Assembly (NCBI RefSeq): GCF_003116815.1
Contig: NZ_QDKQ01000046.1
Coordinates: forward strand, 11,355 to 62,957
DNA: 51,603 nucleotides
Origin: Caulobacter endophyticus
Lineage (GTDB): Bacteria; Pseudomonadota; Alphaproteobacteria; Caulobacterales; Caulobacteraceae
Direction: 5' to 3'
The translations under genes and the position numbers were made by a program. Positions within the stretch are counted from its first letter, which is position 1, and each line of letters opens with the position of its first letter. Shown here in pieces: positions 1-8,508 of this stretch. Below the pieces are notes generated by a model. The model worked only from the letters and a program-made list of their open reading frames with translations, made no database searches and was not told the DNA's origin.

Positions 1-209
1 TCGCGCGGATCGAAGATGCGGGTTTCGCAGCCCAGGGCCTGGAGGATGCGCGCGGCTTCCTCGACCAGCAGGCGGCTGAACGACCGCGCCCGCAGCGACC
101 CGTAGAGCAGCAGGATGCGCGGCGGATGAGTCGACGGTGCGCCGACCTCCAGCCGTCCCAAGTCGGCCTGGGCGAGGAACTTCGGATCGAGAGCCGGGAA
201 GTCGGTCAC
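1..209 (-). CDS. arsH: ArsH organoarsenical oxidase, N-terminal part, copy 1 (cut by window edge)
   Basis: Only the first ~69 codons are in the window. They are identical to the start of the complete arsH at 2338-3072, including the GTG start (CAC at 207-209 on the plus strand) and the flavodoxin-like N-terminal strand ending in [13 protein letters not shown]. ArsH is an FMN-dependent NADPH oxidoreductase that oxidises trivalent methylated or aromatic arsenicals to less toxic pentavalent forms. It is divergent from arsR with 53 bp between them. Whether the rest of this copy is intact cannot be seen. Confidence 0.9.
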   Translation of the reverse strand, partial: MTDFPALDPKFLAQADLGRLEVGAPSTHPPRILLLYGSLRARSFSRLLVEEAARILQALGCETRIFDPR

Positions 210-262
210 GGAGCCTCCGAGGGCGTCATTGAACTGAGAGATAATTCGAGCATATTGGAAAT
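210..262. promoter_or_regulatory. Divergent arsH/arsR promoter-operator, copy 1
   Basis: A 53-bp AT-richer gap separates the arsH GTG and arsR ATG. Reading toward arsR there is TTGAAC at 229-234, a 16-bp spacer, then CATATT at 251-256, only six bases before the ATG at 263. That spacing would place transcription start at or next to the start codon, so arsR could be translated from a leaderless mRNA (inference). The region also contains ATATT-GGA-AATAT (about 252-264), a short palindrome that could be the ArsR operator. Copy 2 is identical. Confidence 0.5.
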
Positions 263-631
263 ATGGAATCGAAGTCCGCTGTCAACATGCTCTCCGCCCT
301 CGGCCACGAGGGACGCCTGGCCATCTTCCGCCTGCTGGTGAGGGGCGGACCCGATGGCGTCGCGGCGGGCGACATCGCGCGGACCCTGAACGTCCTGCCC
401 AACAGCCTGTCGGCGAACCTGAACATCCTCTCGCATGCGGGCCTGATCGTCTCCCGACGCGAGGGGCGGTCGATCATCTACTCCGCCGACTATGACGCCA
501 TGAGCGGCCTCCTGGGCTTCCTGATGGAGGACTGCTGCAACGGCGTGCCGGAGATTTGCGCGCCGCTGGGCTCCATCGTCGCCGGCGCCCAAGGCTGCGG
601 CCCGGCCTGCGCGCCCGGCTCCGCCTGCTGA
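263..631 (+). CDS. arsR: ArsR-family arsenite-responsive repressor, copy 1
   Basis: A 122-residue winged-helix repressor that should release DNA when it binds As(III). The N-terminal two thirds has the family pattern ([13 protein letters not shown], the recognition-helix region [19 protein letters not shown], and the wing REGRSIIYS). The metal site is not in the classical helix-3 position. It appears C-terminal: C91 and C92 followed by C99, then C112, C116 and C122, which resembles the Cys95/96/102 arrangement known from Acidithiobacillus ferrooxidans ArsR. It starts an arsR-aqpS-arsC operon with 2 bp to aqpS and is identical to copy 2 at 3126. Confidence 0.93.
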   Translation: MESKSAVNMLSALGHEGRLAIFRLLVRGGPDGVAAGDIARTLNVLPNSLSANLNILSHAGLIVSRREGRSIIYSADYDAMSGLLGFLMEDCCNGVPEICAPLGSIVAGAQGCGPACAPGSAC

Positions 632-633
632 CC

Positions 634-1305
634 ATGACGTTCAGTCCGGTTCGCCGCCTCGTCGCCGAAGGCCTGGGCACGGCCCTGCTGCTGGCTGTGG
701 TAATCGGCTCGGGTATCATGGGCGAGCGGCTGGCGGGCGGGAACGTCGCTATCGCCTTGCTGGGCAACACCTTGGCCACCGGCGCGGCTCTGGTGGTGCT
801 GATCTGGGTGTTCGGTCCGATCTCCGGCGCGCACTTTAACCCGGCGGTGACCCTGGTGGCGGCCTTGCGGCGAGACATTTGCTGGCGTCTGGCCTTGGCC
901 TATCCGGTCGCCCAGGTGGTGGGCGCAGTGCTGGGCGTCTGGGCGGCGCACGCCATGTTCGGCGAGCCGATCTTTCAGGTCTCGACCAAGCTGCGTGGCG
1001 GCGGGGGGCAAGCCTTCGCCGAGGTCGTGGCCACCTTTGGCCTCCTCGCCGCCATCTTCGGCACGGTGCGGTTCCGGCCCGAGAGCACGGCTCTGGCCGT
1101 CGGCCTCTACATCACCGCCGCCTATTGGTTCACCGCCTCAACCTCTTTCGCCAACCCGGCGGTGACCCTGGCCCGAAGCCTGTCGGATACCTTCGCCGGG
1201 ATCGCGCCCTCCAGCGTCCCCGCCTTCATCCTCGCCCAGTTCGTCGGCGCCCTGCTCGCGGCAGGCGTCTTCGGCTGGCTCCTCAAGCCGGATACGACCT
1301 CATGA
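634..1305 (+). CDS. aqpS: AqpS-type aquaglyceroporin, arsenite channel, copy 1
   Basis: A 223-residue MIP-family channel with six expected membrane segments and two NPA boxes (GAHFNPAVTLV and SFANPAVTLARS). I chose the ATG at 634, 2 bp after the arsR stop, not upstream starts inside arsR. In Sinorhizobium meliloti the aqpS of an arsR-aqpS-arsC-arsH locus replaces ArsB/Acr3: arsenite made by ArsC leaves by downhill flow through the channel. No ArsB or Acr3 pump is present in this window, which fits. It overlaps arsC by ATGA. About 16 of 223 residues differ from copy 2. Confidence 0.93.
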   Translation: MTFSPVRRLVAEGLGTALLLAVVIGSGIMGERLAGGNVAIALLGNTLATGAALVVLIWVFGPISGAHFNPAVTLVAALRRDICWRLALAYPVAQVVGAVLGVWAAHAMFGEPIFQVSTKLRGGGGQAFAEVVATFGLLAAIFGTVRFRPESTALAVGLYITAAYWFTASTSFANPAVTLARSLSDTFAGIAPSSVPAFILAQFVGALLAAGVFGWLLKPDTTS

Positions 1306-1715
1306 GCGACCCCGCCTTCCCCATTACGATCTTCCACAATCCCGCCTGCGGCACCTCGCGCAACACCGTCGCCATGGTCCGGGCAGCGGGCTACGAGCCG
1401 CAGGTCGTCGAGTATCTCCAAGCGGGCTGGACGCGCGAGCAACTGACCGACCTCGCCAAGCGCGCTGGCCTGACGCTCCGCCAGTTGATGCGGGAGAAGG
1501 GCACGCCCGCCGAGGCGCTGGGGCTGCTGGACGACGGCGTCGGCGAGGGCCGCATCCTCGACGCCATGGTCGAGCACCCTATTCTCGTGAACCGGCCCAT
1601 CGTCGTTACCCCGAAGGGCGTCAACCTCTGCCGCCCGTCGGAGGTCGTGCTCGACCTGCTGGACCGCAAGCCAGAGAGTTTCACGAAGGAGGACGGCGAG
1701 GTGGTGAGACTCTAG
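1302..1715 (+). CDS. arsC: Glutaredoxin-coupled arsenate reductase ArsC, copy 1
   Basis: A 137-residue thioredoxin-fold reductase of the E. coli R773 ArsC/Spx-like type. The catalytic cysteine lies in FHNPACGTSRN (Cys16), and the conserved LVNRPIVVTPKGVNLCRP segment carries the arginines that bind the oxyanion. It reduces arsenate to arsenite with glutathione and glutaredoxin in the cytoplasm. The ATG at 1302 overlaps the aqpS stop (ATGA), indicating translational coupling. Longer upstream readings of this frame are shadows of aqpS. It ends in TAG. Confidence 0.95.
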   Translation: MSDPAFPITIFHNPACGTSRNTVAMVRAAGYEPQVVEYLQAGWTREQLTDLAKRAGLTLRQLMREKGTPAEALGLLDDGVGEGRILDAMVEHPILVNRPIVVTPKGVNLCRPSEVVLDLLDRKPESFTKEDGEVVRL

Positions 1716-1831
1716 CCCCTACCCTGCATCTCCTCGGCGACAGCCAGGCGCCGGCGGGGCCGCGCCATGAGCCGACCTTGGCCTACCTCCAGAAAGGCGA
1801 CATTCGCAGCCCGTTGCCGCGGCGCTTCGCG

Positions 1832-2341
1832 TCAGCCCAAGTTGGCTTCGATCACCCTCTCGACCGCCACCACGTCCCGCCAGACGCCGTCTAGTTTGCC
1901 GTGCTTCTCGTGCACGCCGACCTCCCGGAAGCCGAGTGAGCGCATCAGCCCGAGGCTGGCCTTGTTCTCGACGAAGACCCGCGACAGCAGCTTCCAGAAG
2001 CCGGCCTTCGTCGCCTCGGTGATCAGCGCGTTCATGGCCAGCGCGCCCACGCCCTGGCCGCGATGCGAGCGACGGACATAGACCGAAAACTCCGCGATGC
2101 CCGCGTAGCAGCAGCGGTCGGCATAGGAGAACGTCGCCGCGTAGCCGACGACCTGGCCGCCCTGGTCGACGACGGCGACAATGGGATGCTTGCCGTCGAA
2201 CCACCCGGCGAGGTCCGCTGCTGAGCGCGGGTTGGTCTCGAAGGTGGCGATGCGGTCGACGATGCCCTCGTTGTAGATGTCGGCCATGGCCGCAGCGTCG
2301 TCGGGCGTGGCCGGGCGGGTGGCGAGCGTGGCGGCGGTCAT
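1832..2341 (-). CDS. arsN: ArsN-type GNAT N-acetyltransferase
   Basis: A 169-residue GNAT protein with the acetyl-CoA pyrophosphate loop HRGQGVG and the N-terminal signature [15 protein letters not shown] of the phosphinothricin/arsinothricin acetyltransferase group. ArsN enzymes N-acetylate the natural arsenical antibiotic arsinothricin, and the position in an ars locus favours that role over phosphinothricin acetylation. Its start overlaps the arsH stop by 4 bp (CAT at 2339-2341), so arsH-arsN form one leftward operon. The substrate is inferred from family and context; no second arsN is present after copy 2. Confidence 0.85.
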   Translation of the reverse strand: MTAATLATRPATPDDAAAMADIYNEGIVDRIATFETNPRSAADLAGWFDGKHPIVAVVDQGGQVVGYAATFSYADRCCYAGIAEFSVYVRRSHRGQGVGALAMNALITEATKAGFWKLLSRVFVENKASLGLMRSLGFREVGVHEKHGKLDGVWRDVVAVERVIEANLG

Positions 2342-3072
2342 GCGGAAGCAACCTCGTGATTCATGGCCTCGGCGGCCAGGGCGACGTGTTCGGGGATGCG
2401 CCCGCTGGCCTTGCGCTCGCTGTAGCGGTCGACGAGGTAGTCGGCCCGGTCCCGGGTCAGCAGCGTGAACTTCACCAGTTCCTCCATCACGTCGACCACA
2501 CGGTCGTAGTAGCTCGATGGCTTCATGCGGTCGTTCTCGTCGAACTCCTTGTAGGCCATGGCGACCGACGACTGGTTGGGAATGGTGATCATCCGCATCC
2601 ACCGCCCCAAGAGGCGCAGGGTGTTGACCGCGTTGAACGACTGCGACCCGCCGCTGACCTGCATGACGGCCAGGGTCCGCCCCTGGGTCGGCCGCACACT
2701 GCCGACCTCCAGCGGTATCCAGTCGATCTGAGCCTTCATGACGCCGCTGATGGCCCCGTGGCGCTCCGGGCTGCACCAGACCTGCCCCTCCGACCACAAG
2801 GACAGCGCCCGCAGTTCCTGGACCTTTGGATGCTCCGGGCCGGTGACGTCGGGCAAGGGCAGCTCGCGCGGATCGAAGATGCGGGTTTCGCAGCCCAGGG
2901 CCTGGAGGATGCGCGCGGCTTCCTCGACCAGCAGGCGGCTGAACGACCGCGCCCGCAGCGACCCGTAGAGCAGCAGGATGCGCGGCGGATGAGTCGACGG
3001 TGCGCCGACCTCCAGCCGTCCCAAGTCGGCCTGGGCGAGGAACTTCGGATCGAGAGCCGGGAAGTCGGTCAC
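2338..3072 (-). CDS. arsH: ArsH NADPH-dependent FMN oxidoreductase (organoarsenical oxidase)
   Basis: A full-length 244-residue ArsH. It has the flavodoxin-like start with the FMN phosphate loop [13 protein letters not shown], the segment [21 protein letters not shown] and the flavin/NADPH region [18 protein letters not shown]. Family members oxidise trivalent organoarsenicals and also show quinone reductase activity. The start is GTG (CAC at 3070-3072). It is transcribed divergently from the second arsR and overlaps arsN by 4 bp downstream. Its first 209 bp equal the left edge of the window. Confidence 0.95.
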   Translation of the reverse strand: MTDFPALDPKFLAQADLGRLEVGAPSTHPPRILLLYGSLRARSFSRLLVEEAARILQALGCETRIFDPRELPLPDVTGPEHPKVQELRALSLWSEGQVWCSPERHGAISGVMKAQIDWIPLEVGSVRPTQGRTLAVMQVSGGSQSFNAVNTLRLLGRWMRMITIPNQSSVAMAYKEFDENDRMKPSSYYDRVVDVMEELVKFTLLTRDRADYLVDRYSERKASGRIPEHVALAAEAMNHEVASA

Positions 3073-3125
3073 GGAGCCTCCGAGGGCGTCATTGAACTGA
3101 GAGATAATTCGAGCATATTGGAAAT
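3073..3125. promoter_or_regulatory. Divergent arsH/arsR promoter-operator, copy 2
   Basis: Identical to 210-262: TTGAAC, 16-bp spacer and CATATT ending six bases before the arsR ATG at 3126, plus the ATATT-GGA-AATAT palindrome. The two repressor copies would therefore bind the same operators and cross-regulate both loci (inference). Confidence 0.5.
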
Positions 3126-3494
3126 ATGGAATCGAAGTCCGCTGTCAACATGCTCTCCGCCCTCGGCCACGAGGGACGCCTGGCCATCTTCCGCCTGCTG
3201 GTGAGGGGCGGACCCGATGGCGTCGCGGCGGGCGACATCGCGCGGACCCTGAACGTCCTGCCCAACAGCCTGTCGGCGAACCTGAACATCCTCTCGCATG
3301 CGGGCCTGATCGTCTCCCGACGCGAGGGGCGGTCGATCATCTACTCCGCCGACTATGACGCCATGAGCGGCCTCCTGGGCTTCCTGATGGAGGACTGCTG
3401 CAACGGCGTGCCGGAGATTTGCGCGCCGCTGGGCTCCATCGTCGCCGGCGCCCAAGGCTGCGGCCCGGCCTGCGCGCCCGGCTCCGCCTGCTGA
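3126..3494 (+). CDS. arsR: ArsR-family arsenite-responsive repressor, copy 2
   Basis: A 122-residue protein identical to copy 1 at 263-631, with the same C-terminal cysteine cluster (C91, C92, C99). It heads the second arsR-aqpS-arsC operon. Having two identical repressors over two diverged effector sets doubles repressor dosage without changing specificity. Confidence 0.93.
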   Translation: MESKSAVNMLSALGHEGRLAIFRLLVRGGPDGVAAGDIARTLNVLPNSLSANLNILSHAGLIVSRREGRSIIYSADYDAMSGLLGFLMEDCCNGVPEICAPLGSIVAGAQGCGPACAPGSAC

Positions 3495-3496
3495 CC

Positions 3497-4168
3497 ATGA
3501 CGTTCAGTCCGGTTCGCCGCCTCGTCGCCGAAGGCCTGGGCTCGGCCCTGCTGCTGGCCGTCGTGATCGGCTCTGGGCTCATGGGCGAGCGGCTGGCGGG
3601 CGGGAACGTCGCTATCGCCCTGCTAGGCAACACCCTGGCCACGGGCGCGGCTCTGGTGGTGCTGATCTGGGTGTTCGGGCCGATCTCCGGCGCGCATTTC
3701 AACCCGGCTGTGACCCTGGTGGCGGCCTTGCGGCGCGACATGCCGTGGCGTCTGGCTCTGACCTATCCGGTTGCCCAGGTGATGGGCGCGATGCTGGGCG
3801 CCTGGTCGGCGCACGCCATGTTCGGCGAGCCCATCCTTCAGGTCTCGAGCAAGCTGCGTGACGGCGGGGGCCAAGCCTTCGCCGAGGTCGTGGCCACCTT
3901 CGGCCTCGTCGCCGCCATCCTCGGCACGGTGCGGTTCCGGCCGGAGAGCACGGCGCTGGCCGTCGGCCTCTACATCACCGCCGCCTATTGGTTCACCGCC
4001 TCGACCTCGTTCGCCAACCCGGCGGTGACCCTGGCCCGTAGCCTGTCGGACACCTTCGCCGGGATCGCCCCCTCCAGCGCCCCCGCCTTCATCCTCGCCC
4101 AGTTCGTCGGCGCCCTGCTCGCGGCAGGCGTCTTCGGCTGGCTCCTCAAACCGGACACGACAACATGA
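3497..4168 (+). CDS. aqpS: AqpS-type aquaglyceroporin, arsenite channel, copy 2
   Basis: A 223-residue MIP channel with both NPA boxes intact, starting 2 bp after arsR. Compared with copy 1, differences are conservative and mostly in membrane segments and loops (for example RRDMPW here for RRDICW, and RDGGG for RGGGG), leaving the pore motifs unchanged. The many silent changes indicate a duplication older than the identical arsR region suggests. It overlaps arsC by ATGA. Confidence 0.93.
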   Translation: MTFSPVRRLVAEGLGSALLLAVVIGSGLMGERLAGGNVAIALLGNTLATGAALVVLIWVFGPISGAHFNPAVTLVAALRRDMPWRLALTYPVAQVMGAMLGAWSAHAMFGEPILQVSSKLRDGGGQAFAEVVATFGLVAAILGTVRFRPESTALAVGLYITAAYWFTASTSFANPAVTLARSLSDTFAGIAPSSAPAFILAQFVGALLAAGVFGWLLKPDTTT

Positions 4169-4578
4169 CCGACGCTGCGTTCCCCATCACGATCTTCCAC
4201 AACCCGGCCTGCGGCACCTCGCGCAACACGGTCGCTATGGTCCAGGCTGCGGGCTACGAGCCGGACGTCGTCGAATACCTCCAGGCGGGCTGGACGCGGG
4301 AGCAATTGACCGACCTCGCCGCGCGGGCTGGCCTGACGCTCCGCCAGTTGATGCGAGAGAAGGGCACGCCCGCCGAGGCGCTGGGATTGCTGGCGGACGA
4401 CGTCGCCGAAGACCGTATCCTCGACGCCATGATTGAGCACCCGATCCTCGTGAACCGCCCCATCGTCGTCACGCCGAAGGGCGTGAACCTCTGCCGCCCG
4501 TCGGAGGTCGTGCTCGACCTGCTGGACCGCAAGCCGGAGAGTTTCACGAACGAGGACGGCGAGGTGGTCAGGCTTTAG
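4165..4578 (+). CDS. arsC: Glutaredoxin-coupled arsenate reductase ArsC, copy 2
   Basis: A 137-residue arsenate reductase with FHNPACGTSRN and VNRPIVVTPKG as in copy 1. Changes are limited to about ten positions (for example LADDVAEDRILDAMIEH here for LDDGVGEGRILDAMVEH). The catalytic cysteine and anion-binding arginines are kept, so both copies should be active. It closes the second operon; downstream similarity to copy 1 fades by about 4669. Confidence 0.95.
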   Translation: MTDAAFPITIFHNPACGTSRNTVAMVQAAGYEPDVVEYLQAGWTREQLTDLAARAGLTLRQLMREKGTPAEALGLLADDVAEDRILDAMIEHPILVNRPIVVTPKGVNLCRPSEVVLDLLDRKPESFTNEDGEVVRL

Positions 4579-4781
4579 CCCCTTACCCTGCGCCTGCTCG
4601 GTGACAGCCGGGTGCCGGCCGAGCCGCGCCAATAGCCGCCATTTGCACACCCACGCAAAGGCGACATTCAGCCCTTCGGCTTTTTCTCACGTGGAACTAC
4701 CGTCGAGACGTCGATGCACCGCACGGTCGGCTGAGGGCCATTGGGATTGGCGCGGCGCGTGACCATGGCCAGCCCCTCGAG

Positions 4782-5801
4782 GTGCTGAAGGACAACCGGC
4801 CAGGGCTGCAAGGCGGCCCGGTCGCTGAGCTTCCAACCTCGCCGCCGCCGATGTTGATGGATGACCGGGGCGTCTATTACGCCCAGTCCTGGCTGCTGAC
4901 CCACTATGTCTGGAACGACAAGGCCCGGCGTGGGCAGCTGAGCCGCTACCTTGCGGCCGTGCGCGAGGGCGGTGATCCCATGGCGACGTGGACCAAGGTC
5001 TACGGCCAGGACAGCAAGACCCTGGAAAAGGCCCTGCTCAATTACATGGACAACCTGCATGGGGTCGAGCTGAAGCGTGAACCGCCGCCGGCCCCGGAAA
5101 TCGCCTTTTCGCGCCTGCCAGAGGGGGCCGACGACCTGATTTTGGAAGTCCAGCAACTCAAGCGGGACATTCCGCCGGCCGAGGCGGCCGCCTTCCTGGC
5201 CAAGGTGCGCAAGATCGCCGCCAAGCGGCCCAACGAGTTTTACAGCCGCCGAGTTCTTGCCCGGGCCGAATGCGACCTGGGCGACCGTAAGCAGTGCGAG
5301 GTCATGCTGAAGGCGTTGCTCGAGGAGCGCCCCCAGGACCTGGAGGCACTGCAAATCATGGCCGCCAGCCGCCTGTCCTCGGCTCGCCAGGCCGTCCGCG
5401 ACAAGGCAAGCCGCGACGAGGTGCAGGCCATCTACGCCGATGCCGCCAAGTACCTGGGTCGGATCCACAAGATCGACCCCAATGACTACATGGCGCTGTT
5501 CGGCTACGCCCAGACCAAGTCGCTTGAGCCGGTTCCGTCCGAAAACACCCTCAACGTCATCGTTCGGGCGGCGGAGATTGCGCCACAGGCCTCACTGATC
5601 CGGATGACCGCCGCGCGGATGTTCATTCAGGCCAAGGCCTATGCCGAGGCGTGCGAGATGATGGCCCCGGTGGCCGGCAACCCGCACGGCGGCCCACGCG
5701 CCAAATACGCCGCCCAGCTTATGGCCGAGCTGAAGGACAAGGCGGACGGTGAGGCACTGCCCGTTGGATCGCAGGCGGCCATTTTCGCGGAAAAGGGGTA
5801 A
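4782..5801 (+). pseudogene. C-terminal part of a TPR-containing protein (5' end lost)
   Basis: The 339-residue frame begins abruptly. The N-terminal ~60 residues (YYAQSWLLTHYVWNDKARR, LSRYLAAVREGGDP) look like the end of a DUF1570-type peptidase-like domain seen in larger alphaproteobacterial proteins. The rest is helical repeat sequence (RVLARAECDLGDRKQCEVML, YADAAKYLGRIHKIDPNDYM) typical of tetratricopeptides. The GTG at 4782 has no good ribosome site, the frame is open further upstream, and a signal peptide is missing. The break lies next to the end of ars copy 2, so insertion of that locus may have removed the 5' half. Confidence 0.65.
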
Positions 5802-6158
5802 TCGTCGCAAGGCTGGTCGCTTTAGCGGCGCGACGGCAGGCGACAGCGTTCGTCGGCGCCGCTTGGGACGCAGAGCGTTGAGAGGGAGTGCGCCATTATC
5901 AGACGTTGACGTCCTTCCACTAAGGCGAAGTTTGGCGCGGCGGTTGACTGCCCATCTTGGAAGGGCCCACTTCCCTGCAACTGATCAAGCATGTAGGTCT
6001 AGATCATCTTGCTGCCGCTCCGCCAACTTTTGCGCAGGAGGCGGTGATTCACTCGGCAAAGACCGGCGAAGGAAGGCAAACGGCCGCACTGCGACGGGAT
6101 CGAGCTCGATCACAAACTGCAGCAGAACTCGATGCTTGTTAGCGCTACATTGCCTTGA
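5802..6158. other. Gene-free stretch
   Basis: About 357 bp between the TPR remnant and a convergent lipoprotein pseudogene. Short open frames here have no family-like sequence or ribosome sites. No repeat or terminator with a T-tract is evident. Confidence 0.5.
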
Positions 6159-6997
6159 TCATTTCCCAGGTGGCTGTGCGCTCTTGCGCTTGAGCGCAAA
6201 GCTTGGGCGTTCGCTCCGCTCTCGCCCGCACCACGCTGCCATAGCTGCGGCCCCCTCGTCGCTTGTGTAATCGACTGATGCGGCTTCCATAACTTCGTAT
6301 TTATTCGCCGTGCGGGGCGGCGCCTGCAACCAATCGAACGCGATCGTAGGCGGATAGTCCGCGTCAGGTCGAAGGGCAATGATATGTGTCGCAGGCTGCG
6401 CCAAGGCGTTCAGACGCACCGCGCGGTCGGCGACTTTGGCGACCATGTCGGCCGGTTCGGCGAAGACCTCGGTCAAATCGACATGCGCCAAAGCCACCTT
6501 CGCATCCGGCGGCAGGCTTTGCCCGATCTCGTGGCGATATTGCCATGCAAGGACTTGCGATGCAGCTTCAAATTGAAGATACGCCCTTCGGTCACCCCAA
6601 CCGCAACCGTTCACAGTCCACGATACGCCTTCCGACCCGACGTGCGTGGACTTGATTACGACAGCTGGGTGCGCGGGGTGGCCTCGAACCGTGAAGACGT
6701 AGATCCGTCCATCGCCCTCGACAGCATACACAAGTACCTTCGCCCAAAGGCAGGCTTGAGTGGACCCCCGGACTCTGTTGGCTGGATCGCCTCGTAGCCA
6801 GCGATGGAGCTTATGCCAGCCTTGGCATAGTCGAGAAACGACTTATACCCTGCCGAGCAATTAGGTCGTGTCAAATCGACGAACCCGGGCTTCTTTGGGT
6901 AAGGTTCAAAGCCCGCCGAGCCTTCGGGCTTGCATGAAGAGGTGAGCAGTCCGAGGACAGCGAGCCAGACCAAGGGATTTCTTAAAGTTAAGTGCAT
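6159..6997 (-). pseudogene. Frameshifted lipoprotein of unknown function
   Basis: Two overlapping minus-strand frames read as one protein. The upstream frame (from ATG 6997) has a signal sequence with a lipobox (LAVLGLLTSSC) and continues to about GPLKPAFGRRYL. The downstream frame then carries on with MYAVEGDGRIYVFTVRGHP and runs about 190 residues to 6159. The switch falls near 6725-6745, which suggests a single-base indel. The alternative is two genes overlapping by 76 bp, but the second has no clear ribosome site. No family recognised. Confidence 0.55.
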
Positions 6998-7021
6998 AGC
7001 GAAGGTTGGCACGGGAATGGG

Positions 7022-7633
7022 TCAGCGCGGAGTGCCGCCCGCCGCGCGGACGCGATCGGCCTTGCCATGCGCGGCAAGCCATCGATGGATGTTATCTTTC
7101 TGAGCTGCCCTGGACGTATCGGGGGAAAGGTCACAGCCCGCAACCGGTTGCAGCACGTAGAGCCCCGCGAATGCGAGGTAATCGAACAAATCGCTGAAAC
7201 GTCGAGCAGCCCAGTGCGTGAGACTGCTTCTCGCGCACCCACGATCGAATTGGCCGATGCGTACTCGAGCACGGGCCATGACGCTCGCATGAGAGGGCGG
7301 CCGGCTAGCCTCAAGGCATGCCTCAAGTTGCGAACTCGACTCGCGGCAAGCGGCATGGAATTCAGCCGCGTCGCCTTCAATCGAGATGCGACGAAGGCAG
7401 TCGTCGATGTCGACTGCGGATCGTGGCTGCTCCATCGCTCCACGCCTCGTGAGCGATGGCGTATCGAAACTACCTACATCTCCGCCCATGGCTGCCATGC
7501 GATGCAATAGCTTGGTTTGTGAGGCTACCACTTCACGGTTAATGTGAAAGCGCAGAACCTGCGGTCGGCATTCCTCAAGCAGCCGGACGTTTAGCCCGCC
7601 GGGTGCAGAGCGAGACCGCCTCTTGGGCGACAT
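7022..7633 (-). CDS. Hypothetical protein
   Basis: An open frame of up to 203 codons ending 24 bp before the ATG of the frameshifted lipoprotein, so the two could form an operon. The middle (GAMEQPRSAVDIDDCLRR, ARRFSDLFDYLAFAGLYVL) has plausible protein composition, but I recognise no family and the true start is unclear; internal ATGs near residue 45 are alternatives. GC and codon use are less biased than in neighbouring intact genes, so decay is possible. Confidence 0.3.
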   Translation of the reverse strand: MSPKRRSRSAPGGLNVRLLEECRPQVLRFHINREVVASQTKLLHRMAAMGGDVGSFDTPSLTRRGAMEQPRSAVDIDDCLRRISIEGDAAEFHAACRESSSQLEACLEASRPPSHASVMARARVRIGQFDRGCARSSLTHWAARRFSDLFDYLAFAGLYVLQPVAGCDLSPDTSRAAQKDNIHRWLAAHGKADRVRAAGGTPR

Positions 7634-7732
7634 TCATGGGGTCCGCTCAAGGCGCTCACGGGCTGGGAGGGACAGCTTGCGGCCTCGAACCAACGGTACC
7701 CAAACCATGCCGCAGCCAAACATTATCCCGCC

Positions 7733-8068
7733 TCAAAAAACCAAAGCGGAGAGGTAGAGTAGGATGTTCGACAGAACGCCGCCGCCGCGGTGTTCGGCGA
7801 AGGCGGCATCGACGGCAAAGAAATGCAACGCGCCAGACAACATCGTTGCGACGAGAGTACAGAGCCCAACCCAGATTGCTTTCAGTGATCGTGGAAGTAG
7901 CAGGCCAATCAACCCCGCTGTCTCAGGCAAGGTATCGGCTTGATCCGCGAGCTTGTAGTGCGGGACGTTTCTAAGCCACTGCGCCGAAACCCGATAACCG
8001 CCGATAAAGGCGACAATACCAATCGCAAGTGTGACCAGTCCGGCGGCCTAGACCATCGTAGAGCTCAT
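7733..8068 (-). pseudogene. Small membrane protein interrupted by an early in-frame TAG
   Basis: From the ATG at 8066-8068 the frame reads MSSTMV, then TAG (CTA at 8048-8050), then continues open for ~103 codons to 7733. The continuation looks real: a membrane segment (AGLVTLAIGIVAFIGGY), a loop, and two more segments (SLKAIWVGLCTLVATMLSG and VLSNILLYLSALVF). Without the stop it would be a ~110-residue protein with three membrane helices. No ATG, GTG or TTG follows soon after the stop, so restart is unlikely before residue ~46. Confidence 0.55.
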
Positions 8069-8508
8069 CGGCGCAGCGCCCTATCGACCACGTAGCTACT
8101 CATGTCGGTCTGCCAACACCTTCTACCTCATCGCCTTCCAGTGAGTCAGCAATTCTCTAGTTGAGAAAGATAACGACCACAACTTTCAGATACAAGTGCA
8201 CGACAAGGTGTGAATGGTTAGTGAAGTCCGCCACCCGCCCTCCCGGCCTTTGCTGCGACCGCGTCCGACCAGATCGCGCCAATAGCTGCCGTTAGCTGGC
8301 CTCTGGATTGCCTCCTCGGAGGTTCACAAACGGTAGCGAGACCGACCGAGGCCCTTCTGACCTCTTAGGAAGGATCACCGCTCCAAAGCGAGCTCATGAG
8401 CGCTTGGCGGCTCCAGGCTCCAAGCCGAAGGCGCCAATCGTTCGTGCTGACGCTAAGGAACCGCTTCCTGGCGCCGAGATTTCTCCCCCGCACGACAGGG
8501 AGAAAACC
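8069..8508. other. Gene-free stretch upstream of stress genes
   Basis: About 440 bp, part of it AT-richer (8140-8230), with no supported gene. An in-frame extension of the downstream lipoprotein gene begins at 8308, but it lacks a signal sequence and is unlikely to be translated. The promoter for the 8509-9658 genes is probably here; I could not identify a convincing sigma-factor box. Confidence 0.45.

Larger units (their letters stand above)
1..1805. repeat. Tandem duplication of ars locus, copy 1 (left end outside window)
   Basis: The segment holds arsH 5' part, arsR, aqpS, arsC and about 90 bp of trailing sequence, and recurs at 2864-4669. Bases 1-678 are identical to 2864-3541 as far as I can compare by eye; from 679 onward the copies diverge by scattered substitutions through aqpS and arsC, and less well matched sequence continues to the shared CGACATTC near 1798-1805. 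The unit offset is 2863 bp, 2864 after a one-base indel downstream of arsC. Copy 1 is followed by arsN and the second arsH; copy 2 is followed by a truncated TPR gene. Confidence 0.95.
2864..4669. repeat. Tandem duplication of ars locus, copy 2
   Basis: Second copy of the arsH(5')-arsR-aqpS-arsC unit, in the same orientation as copy 1. The arsH promoter-proximal part, the divergent intergenic region, all of arsR and the first 45 bp of aqpS are identical to copy 1, whereas the remaining aqpS and arsC carry many silent and some amino-acid changes. A sharp change from identical to diverged sequence points to recent gene conversion or recombination in the left part of an older duplication. Confidence 0.95.

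Noticed and set aside
556..633. Longer AqpS start inside arsR
   Set aside because: Adds an Arg-rich peptide overlapping the arsR C-terminus; the ATG 2 bp after arsR matches the family start.
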